DNA from: CADDZP01 sp035948135
GTDB taxonomy: Bacteria; Actinomycetota; Acidimicrobiia; Acidimicrobiales; AC-14
Direction of reading: 5' to 3'
NCBI GenBank assembly: GCA_035948135.1
Contig: DASZJL010000201.1
Span: forward strand, 1-11,162
DNA: 11,162 bases
Shown: in pieces, positions 6,793 to 11,162 of the stretch
Layout of the letters: the number at the start of each line of letters is the position of its first letter
Numbering within the stretch: the first letter of the stretch is position 1
The notes under the pieces: model-generated
Told to the model about the DNA's origin: nothing
Databases searched by the model: none
Seen by the model: only the letters and a program-made list of their open reading frames with translations
Program-made: the position numbers and the translations under genes

Positions 6793-6867
6793 TGGGGACG
6801 GAGGGAGTCGAACCCTCACTGTCGACAGTTTTAAGCCGCCGGCCTCTGCCAGTTGGGCTACGTCCCC
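6793..6867 (-). tRNA. tRNA with anticodon UAA (Leu by codon) and short variable loop
   Basis: Read on the minus strand, the 75-base element folds as a cloverleaf. The acceptor is GGGGACG/CGTCCCC (7 perfect pairs) with discriminator A. The T arm is GAGGG-TTCGACT-CCCTC (5 perfect pairs, consensus loop). The anticodon arm GGCGG-CTTAAAA-CTGTC has two G-U pairs, U33 and anticodon UAA. The D arm is GCC/GGC with three pairs, a possible C-A fourth, and the G18-G19 pair in AACTGGCAG. CCA is not encoded. UAA reads UUA (and perhaps UUG), hence leucine. Bacterial tRNA-Leu normally carries a long variable arm; here only 6 bases separate the anticodon and T stems. It could be a divergent minor tRNA, a tRNA charged with another amino acid, or a decaying gene. 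The intact acceptor and T arms argue for function. Confidence 0.82.
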
Positions 6868-6871
6868 CACG

Positions 6872-6890
6872 AAGGGTACGTGCAAGGGTA
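6872..6890. repeat. Direct repeat AAGGGTA in the tRNA / membrane-gene divergent gap
   Basis: AAGGGTA occurs at 6872-6878 and 6884-6890, 12 bp start to start, inside the 29-bp gap between the tRNA 5' end (minus) and the membrane-protein ATG (plus). On the minus strand each gives TACCCT, a -10-like hexamer suited to the tRNA. On the plus strand the second copy supplies AAGGG, 8 bases before the ATG at 6897, a good ribosome site. No matching -35 elements were found. The repeat may be a shared control site or chance. Confidence 0.35.
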
Positions 6891-6896
6891 TTGGGC

Positions 6897-7658
6897 ATGA
6901 GCGATCCGAACCGCCCAGAGAACAACGTCCCCCAGCCGCCCCCGGGGACGCCCCAACCGCCGCCGACGACGCCGCCGCCCATCACGCCACCACCCCCGCC
7001 GGCTGCGCCGCCGCCGCCTCCGCCGCCGTCCCCTCCTCCCTCGACGGCCCCGCCTGCACCTCCGCCGCGTCCGCCCGAGGCACCGGCGCCCATGCCCGAC
7101 AACGCCGCGACCGACGTGCTGCCGCCCGAGGAACCGCCCGCCCGATGGGTGGGATTCGTCACGAGCATCGGCTTGGCGCTGGCCATCGTCGTCACGGCCC
7201 AGGTCCTGGCGGCCATCGCCGAGGGTTTCGCACTCAAGCGCACCGAGCCCCAGGGAATACCGAGCGACGTCTTCCACCGCCTTGGGTACGCCTTCAGCAA
7301 CCTGGGCGGCACCGTGCTGCTGTTCCTCGTGGTGGCGGTGGTGCTGGTGTCGCTGCCGGTGTTCATGGAGCGGCGCACGAGCGCCCGCCAGGAGAGCACG
7401 GCGGCGATCACACTCGGCCTGACGGTGGTCATGGCCATCGTCATCGGGGTCGGCAGCATCCTCGCCGTCCGCTACAACCTGCACCTCTATTCGGCCAGCA
7501 AACGGGCCGTCCCGTCCTACGTCCGCATCCAGTTGGTGTTCTTCCTGCTCGGCGCCTTGGGCACGGGCGCCATCGCCCTGTTCGCCGCCCTGACGGCGCT
7601 CGGCCTACGTGATCGGGGCGACGGATCCGCCGAACCGATGGAGGCCGAGGCCAGTTAG
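6897..7658 (+). CDS. Proline-rich membrane protein with four predicted helices
   Basis: The 253-residue product is not one I can assign a function. Residues 1-82 are a disordered, cytoplasmic-looking tail dominated by proline, with runs of up to seven prolines (38-44), encoded by a CCG/CCN-rich tract. Four hydrophobic segments follow at about 87-108, 136-156, 170-191 and 210-235. A basic loop (MERRTSARQ, 157-165) lies between helices 2 and 3 and a KR patch between helices 3 and 4. Actinobacterial membrane proteins with Pro-rich cytosolic tails are common, and such tails often recruit partners or regulatory domains. The ATG at 6897 has AAGGG 8 bases upstream. The gene heads a closely packed plus-strand run; the acyltransferase start is 3 bases past its stop, so a role near lipid metabolism is possible but only inferred. 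Confidence 0.82.
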   Translation: MSDPNRPENNVPQPPPGTPQPPPTTPPPITPPPPPAAPPPPPPPSPPPSTAPPAPPPRPPEAPAPMPDNAATDVLPPEEPPARWVGFVTSIGLALAIVVTAQVLAAIAEGFALKRTEPQGIPSDVFHRLGYAFSNLGGTVLLFLVVAVVLVSLPVFMERRTSARQESTAAITLGLTVVMAIVIGVGSILAVRYNLHLYSASKRAVPSYVRIQLVFFLLGALGTGAIALFAALTALGLRDRGDGSAEPMEAEAS

Positions 7659-7661
7659 GCT

Positions 7662-8540
7662 TTGCGCGTGGCGACCGGTGAACGGATCACGGCGGAAGGG
7701 CGGGGCGCGCTCGTTCACCTGCCGCGCCAACCCGAAGCCGAGCCCCTCACCGACCCGCGCCAGAGCGATGTCGATGAGTGGGGCCGCTCCGAGCACACCC
7801 GCGAGTTGGCCCGCCGCGTCTACGGCCCGCTGTACCGCCAGCTCTTCCGGGTCGAGTGGGAAGGTCTCGAGAAGATCCCCACCGAGGGCGGCGCCCTGTT
7901 GGTAGCCAACCACGCGGGCGCGATCCCCTCGGATGCGCCGGTGATCATGCACGGCATCGAGGAGGAGCTGCACCGGCCCGTCTACGGCCTGGCCGACCAC
8001 ATCTTCAAGGCCATGCCCATCGTCGGCACCATGTGGGCCCGGGCCGGCGGCGTGGCCGCCCACCCCGAGAACGCCTACCGGCTGTTGCGTGAGCAACAGC
8101 AACTGGTGCTCGTCTTCCCCGAGGGCACGAAGGGCCCGGGAAAGCTCTACAGCGAGCGCTACCAGCTGCGGCGATTCGGTCGGGGCGGCTTCGTCGAAAT
8201 CGCCATGCGGGCGGGGGTGCCGGTCATCCCCATCGCCGTCATGGGCGCCGAGGAGTCGATGCCGATCGTCTACAAGAACGCCGCGCTGGCCAAGCTCCTC
8301 GGCCTTCCCTACGTCCCGCTCACCGCCAACATGCTCTTGCTGGGACCGCTCGGGCTGGTCGCCTACTTCCCGTCCAAGTTCAAGTTGCGCGTGCTCGACC
8401 CCGTGCACTTCGACGTGCCGCCCGACCAGGAGCGCTACTCGCGCAGCCGCATCATGGACGAGGCCGAGGACATCCGGCTCCGGCTCCAGGACAACCTCTA
8501 CGACATGCTCCGCCAGCGGCGCAGCGTGTGGTTCGGGTAG
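7662..8540 (+). CDS. PlsC-type lysophospholipid/glycerolipid acyltransferase
   Basis: The product of about 292 residues belongs to the LPLAT/PlsC superfamily, which transfers acyl groups from acyl-CoA or acyl-ACP to glycerolipids or other alcohols at the inner membrane face. The active-site block is NHAGAIPSD with His84 and Asp91, a spacing of six residues instead of the classic HX4D. Other blocks are FPEGTKG (152-158) and VPVIPIAV (186-193). Residues 1-55 are a hydrophilic extension. The start is uncertain: TTG 7662 has GAGG 11 bases upstream, and GTG 7668 is two codons in. The next gene encodes an epimerase-fold protein 10 bases downstream. From memory, Rv0502 (acyltransferase) and Rv0501 (galE2) of M. 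tuberculosis are likewise neighbours, suggesting a conserved pair acting on one lipid or glycolipid. Confidence 0.9.
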   Translation: MRVATGERITAEGRGALVHLPRQPEAEPLTDPRQSDVDEWGRSEHTRELARRVYGPLYRQLFRVEWEGLEKIPTEGGALLVANHAGAIPSDAPVIMHGIEEELHRPVYGLADHIFKAMPIVGTMWARAGGVAAHPENAYRLLREQQQLVLVFPEGTKGPGKLYSERYQLRRFGRGGFVEIAMRAGVPVIPIAVMGAEESMPIVYKNAALAKLLGLPYVPLTANMLLLGPLGLVAYFPSKFKLRVLDPVHFDVPPDQERYSRSRIMDEAEDIRLRLQDNLYDMLRQRRSVWFG

Positions 8541-8550
8541 CGGTCCGCGC

Positions 8551-9588
8551 ATGGGTCGCCGCGTCCTCGTCACCGGCCTGAGCACGTTCTGGGGCGGCCG
8601 CCTGGCCCAGGCCTTGGAGAAGGACCCCGACGTCGACGTCATCGTCGGCCTCGACACCCAGGAGCCGCGCGTCGAGCTCGAGCGCACCGAGTACGTGAAG
8701 GCCGACCAGTCGTACTCGATCCTCAGCCGCATCGTGCAGGCCACCCAGGTCGACACCATCCTGCACACCTTCCTGATCGTCGACTCCACCCGCATGAGCG
8801 GTCGGGCGCTGCACGAGATCAACGTCATCGGCACGTTGAACCTGCTCGCCGCCGCGGGCGCCGCCGGCAGCCCGGTCCGCCAGGTCGCGGTGAAGTCGTC
8901 CACCCTCGTGTACGGGTCGTCGTGGGAGGACCCGGTGTGGTTCCGCGAGGAGATGGCGCGGACGCACTCGGCGAAGACGCGCGTCGAGCGGTCGCTGCTC
9001 GAGGCCGAGAGCTACCTGCACGACTTCGCCGAGGACAACCCCCACGTCGTCGTCACCCTGCTGCGGTTCTCCAACGTCTTGGGCACCGACATCATCACGC
9101 CGACCAGCAAGGCCCTACAGCTGCCGGCCGTGCCGTCCATCCTCGGCTTCGACCCCCTGGTTCAGTTCGTCGAAGAGGACGACGTGATCAGGTGCCTCGA
9201 GTTCGTCATGAGCGAGCAGGTGCCGGGCATCTACAACGTGGCCGGCGACGGTCGCCTGCCCTGGAGCGAGGTCGCCAGGATCTGCGGGAAGCGCACGTGG
9301 CCGCTCCCACCGGTGTTCACCAATGTCGCGGCCGGCGCGCTCGGGCGCGTCGGCGTCGAGCTTCCCTCCGAGCTGCTCGACCTCATGCGCTACGGCCGCG
9401 GCGTCGACAACCGCCGTCTCAAGCGGGCCGGCTTCCAGTACCGGTACACGTCGGCGGGCGCGGTCGAGAACTTCGCCCGGGCCAGCCGCCTGCGCAACAC
9501 GGTGGGCGACAGCCGGCCTGCCTACAAGTACGAGCGCGAGGTCGAGAACTTCTTCCAGCACTCGCCCGCCGTCGTCCGCAACGAGTAG
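8551..9588 (+). CDS. Extended-SDR (NAD-dependent epimerase-like) protein with degenerate active site
   Basis: The 345-residue product has the NAD-dependent epimerase/dehydratase fold and resembles Rv0501 (called galE2) of M. tuberculosis in layout. The N-terminal cofactor loop is TGLSTFWGG (8-16), keeping two of the three usual glycines. Asp35 ends the second strand, favouring NAD. VKSSTLVYGSS (114-124) contains the expected Ser/Thr strand. The YxxxK dyad should follow, but the matching segment reads THSAK, so Thr138 stands where the catalytic Tyr belongs and only Lys142 remains. Sugar epimerisation by the usual route is therefore doubtful; a binding, scaffolding or altered redox role is possible. 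It starts at ATG 8551, 10 bases past the acyltransferase stop, with no strong ribosome site, so coupled translation is likely. The C-terminal part carries the partner-substrate region including NVAGDG and the RRLKRAGFQYRYT end motif. Confidence 0.85.
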   Translation: MGRRVLVTGLSTFWGGRLAQALEKDPDVDVIVGLDTQEPRVELERTEYVKADQSYSILSRIVQATQVDTILHTFLIVDSTRMSGRALHEINVIGTLNLLAAAGAAGSPVRQVAVKSSTLVYGSSWEDPVWFREEMARTHSAKTRVERSLLEAESYLHDFAEDNPHVVVTLLRFSNVLGTDIITPTSKALQLPAVPSILGFDPLVQFVEEDDVIRCLEFVMSEQVPGIYNVAGDGRLPWSEVARICGKRTWPLPPVFTNVAAGALGRVGVELPSELLDLMRYGRGVDNRRLKRAGFQYRYTSAGAVENFARASRLRNTVGDSRPAYKYEREVENFFQHSPAVVRNE

Positions 9589-9592
9589 CGCC

Positions 9593-10345
9593 CTGAGCCT
9601 GGTTCGGACCGAGATCGACGGCGGCGTTGGTCTGGTCACTCTCGACGATCCGAAGCGGCGGAATGCGCTCTCGCTCGACATGGTCGCCGAGATCGTGGCC
9701 GCCTTCGACTGGCTCGAGGCCGAGGAGCAAATCGCAGCAGTCGTGATCACCGGGGCTCCGCCCGCCTTCTGCGCGGGCGCGGACCTGTCCCACCTCGGGC
9801 AGGCCGGCGAGGGTTCCGGCGGCGAGGGGCTGCGCTCGGTCTACGACGGGTTTCTGCGCGTGCAGCGATCGACGCTGCCGACCGTCGCCGCCGTCAACGG
9901 GCCGGCAGTGGGCGCCGGGGTGAACCTGGCTTTGGCGTGCGACGTGCGCATCGCAGCGCGGTCGGCGCGGTTCGACACGCGGTTCCTGAAGCTGGGCCTG
10001 CACCCCGGGGGCGGTCACACGTGGATGATGAATCGCGTGCTCGGCCCTCAGGGGGCGGCCGCCACGGTCCTCTTCGGCGACGTCCTCGACGGCGAGGCCG
10101 CCGAGCGCCACGGCCTCGCGTGGCGCTGCGTCGACGACGACGAGTTGGTCGAGTCGGCCCGTGCTTTCGCGGCCAACGCTGCCAACGCGCCCCCCGCGCT
10201 GGTGCGAAAGGTCAAGGAGACGCTGCACCAGATGGCGGACGTCTCCGAGTCCGCGGACGCGGTCTCCATCGAGTTGGGCGCCCAACTCTGGTCGATGCAG
10301 CAACCCGACTTCGCAGAACGCCTGAAGGCAAGGCGCAAGAAGTGA
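9593..10345 (+). CDS. Crotonase-superfamily (enoyl-CoA hydratase-like) protein lacking both catalytic glutamates, CTG start
   Basis: The product of about 250 residues has the crotonase fold and probably binds a fatty acyl- or enoyl-CoA. The N-terminal strand and CoA-binding turn (VTLDDPKRRNALS, 15-27), the oxyanion-hole segments FCAGADL (59-65) and NGPAVGAGVN (102-111), and the charged C-terminal tail are all present. The two glutamates that add water in true hydratases (Glu144 and Glu164 of the rat mitochondrial enzyme) align with Asn111 and Phe131, so it is unlikely to hydrate. It belongs to a subgroup with FDTRFLKLGLHPGGGH, which I believe also occurs in mycobacteria. No ATG, GTG or TTG lies in frame near the conserved N-terminus; CTG 9593, giving (M)SLVRTEIDG, is the best start, 4 bases after the epimerase stop. 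ATG 9680 would remove the first strand. An assembly error at the start codon is the alternative. Confidence 0.88.
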   Translation: MSLVRTEIDGGVGLVTLDDPKRRNALSLDMVAEIVAAFDWLEAEEQIAAVVITGAPPAFCAGADLSHLGQAGEGSGGEGLRSVYDGFLRVQRSTLPTVAAVNGPAVGAGVNLALACDVRIAARSARFDTRFLKLGLHPGGGHTWMMNRVLGPQGAAATVLFGDVLDGEAAERHGLAWRCVDDDELVESARAFAANAANAPPALVRKVKETLHQMADVSESADAVSIELGAQLWSMQQPDFAERLKARRKK

Positions 10346-10372
10346 ACGCCGCGCGACGCGATACTCGCCGGT

Positions 10373-10753
10373 GTGGACGGGATGAGGTACGTGAGAATCG
10401 AGTCCGACGAGTCGGGGGGCTCTCGCTCCGTGGACGTCGATGTCGCCGTCGAGGAGCAGCCCTTCGCGGCGGGTGTGCCACCGCTGCTCGTGGCACCGCC
10501 GATCGACGCGACGGCAGCCACGTTCGTGGAGTTCCCACCCACGGTTCGGGACACTGACCCGCATCCGACGCCGCGTCGGCAGTTCGCAGTCATACTCAGC
10601 GGCGTGGCTGAGACGCGGACAAGTGACGGCGCCGTTCGCCGGCTCGAGGCTGGGTCCGTCGTCCTCCTGGAAGACACACACGGCGCGGGCCACGTCACAA
10701 CCGTGATCGACCCGCCATTTCGAGTCCTGTTCGTGGCTCTGGACGACGCATAG
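10373..10753 (+). CDS. Small cupin-domain protein
   Basis: The 126-residue product (123 if ATG 10382 is used) is a single-domain cupin. Motif 1 is around DPHPTPRRQ (62-70), with His64 and Gln70 in metal-ligand positions and Glu80 further on. Motif 2 is GSVVLLEDTHGAGH (94-107), with His103 and His107. This HPxPRRQ...EDTxGxGH pattern is a widespread bacterial cupin subfamily with no agreed substrate; many bind a metal and small polar ligands. Neither candidate start has a good ribosome site. A 27-bp gap separates it from the crotonase-like gene, so it may belong to the same run. Its stop codon sits exactly where recognisable coding sequence of the opposite-strand DinB-like remnant ends. Confidence 0.8.
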   Translation: MDGMRYVRIESDESGGSRSVDVDVAVEEQPFAAGVPPLLVAPPIDATAATFVEFPPTVRDTDPHPTPRRQFAVILSGVAETRTSDGAVRRLEAGSVVLLEDTHGAGHVTTVIDPPFRVLFVALDDA

Positions 10754-10928
10754 GCGGACGTGGCACGCGTACTCGAGAGGTGACCACACATCAGACGGCG
10801 GGCCGTGACCGCAGGTCCCTGGTGGAGAGTGTGTCCACGACGGCCTGAGCGTTCAAGCGCAGCGCACTTCCGATGTCGTCGAGCGGCACAGAGTCGTACT
10901 CGAAGCCACACTCATCGCAATGGGTCAC
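10754..10928 (-). pseudogene. Frameshifted and truncated DinB-like gene remnant
   Basis: From GTG 10928 the minus strand encodes VTHCDECGFEYDSVPLDDIG and onward to RSRPAV, then hits TGA at 10793-10791. One frame over, the sequence resumes as VWSPLEYACHVR (10789-10754). If T 10793 is removed, the two parts join as RPAVDVWSPLEYACHVR, matching the N-terminal region of actinobacterial DinB/maleylpyruvate-isomerase-like proteins, which begin CDECGFxYD and carry a conserved VWS-LEYACHVRD block. Only about 58 of the roughly 170 residues usual in that family (from memory) remain. Recognisable sequence stops next to the end of the opposite-strand cupin gene, so the 3' part was probably deleted. An in-frame ATG at 10952 is an alternative start. 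A sequencing error could explain the single-base shift but not the missing 3' end. Confidence 0.75.
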
Positions 10929-10950
10929 GCCCCAATCGTCGCACGACGCC

Positions 10951-11157
10951 ATGGCGGAACGGCACGGTGTGCCGGTGGCGGCGGGGCAGACTGACGCTGT
11001 GCAGGAGCAGGGTGGCGATCCCGCTTGCTGGGCGGACCGGGTCTGCGACGAGTGTGGCGGCATCGTGCAGGATGACGAAGACCACGTTTGCCGTGCGGAT
11101 CTGACCGCCGCTAAGAGATCGGCTGACGTCGCGGGGTCACGAAGCCCTGGAAAATAA
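10951..11157 (+). CDS. Small Cys-rich (zinc-knuckle-like) protein
   Basis: The predicted product has 68 residues. Its core is DPACWADRVCDECGGIVQ (23-40) followed by His45 and Cys47, so Cys32, Cys35, His45 and Cys47 could bind one zinc ion, with Cys26 nearby. I recall similar short actinobacterial proteins with a DPACW...VCxECG core and unknown function. The C-terminal 20 residues are polar and look disordered. The start is taken as ATG 10951; a longer frame from 10873 would run antisense to the DinB-like remnant and looks spurious. No clear ribosome site precedes the ATG. It lies divergent to the remnant, and the two may once have shared a promoter region. The last bases of the window (11158-11162) hold nothing. 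Confidence 0.6.
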   Translation: MAERHGVPVAAGQTDAVQEQGGDPACWADRVCDECGGIVQDDEDHVCRADLTAAKRSADVAGSRSPGK

Positions 11158-11162
11158 GCGTT

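Noticed and set aside
6751..6885. N-terminal extension of the Xre-type protein
   Set aside because: It would translate through the tRNA gene; GTG 6750 starts just before the HTH domain.
6938..7085. CCG-rich tract as a repeat array or CRISPR-like element
   Set aside because: It is the codon-level result of a proline-rich protein segment, with no regular unit or spacers.
7605..8903. 432-codon minus-strand frame
   Set aside because: Antisense to the acyltransferase and epimerase-like genes; no family resemblance.
9323..9592. Upstream extension of the crotonase frame to ATG 9323
   Set aside because: That segment lies in an alternative frame of the epimerase-like gene and reads as low-complexity Ser/Arg/Thr.
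9419..10789. 456-codon minus-strand frame
   Set aside because: Only its first dozen residues (VWSPLEYACHVR) are real, belonging to the DinB-like remnant; the rest is antisense to the cupin and crotonase genes.

Overview
The window is a gene-dense, high-GC stretch of chromosome. It has about a dozen protein genes, one tRNA gene and one gene remnant, with very short gaps, GTG/TTG/CTG starts and weak Shine-Dalgarno sequences. These traits, plus a RipA-like NlpC/P60 hydrolase, a CsoR sensor and an acyltransferase-epimerase pair recalling Rv0502-Rv0501 of Mycobacterium tuberculosis, point to an actinobacterium. It is probably an uncultured lineage such as Acidimicrobiia; that placement is inference, not a search result.

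Layout. (1) 1-1294: a gene-free leader, then a secreted coiled-coil NlpC/P60 peptidoglycan hydrolase (+). (2) 1291-2879 (-): a metal-response unit of a CsoR-type repressor and a membrane permease with a C-terminal YHS metal-binding domain, with a perfect CsoR-type operator just before csoR. (3) 2885-4393 (-): a Tat/lipoprotein-type NodB-fold deacetylase abutting an SDR oxidoreductase. (4) 4412-6350 (+): a LOG/TIGR00725-like nucleotide-binding protein and an aldehyde dehydrogenase. (5) 6361-6867 (-): an unusual tRNA with a UAA anticodon but a short variable loop, followed by a small Xre-type regulator. (6) 6897-10345 (+): a run with almost no gaps: a proline-rich four-helix membrane protein, a PlsC-type acyltransferase, an epimerase-fold protein with a degenerate active site, and a crotonase-fold protein lacking both catalytic glutamates and apparently starting at CTG. 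(7) 10373-11157: a small cupin (+), a frameshifted and truncated DinB-like gene remnant (-), and a 68-residue Cys-rich protein (+).

The csoR-permease pair is the clearest functional unit: metal binding to CsoR should release the operator and induce efflux. The acyltransferase, epimerase-like and crotonase-like genes suggest a lipid or envelope theme. I see no phage, transposon, CRISPR array or obvious defence system. The most unusual items are the UAA tRNA, the crotonase with its CTG start and missing glutamates, the deacetylase with a changed first motif, and the decaying DinB gene.
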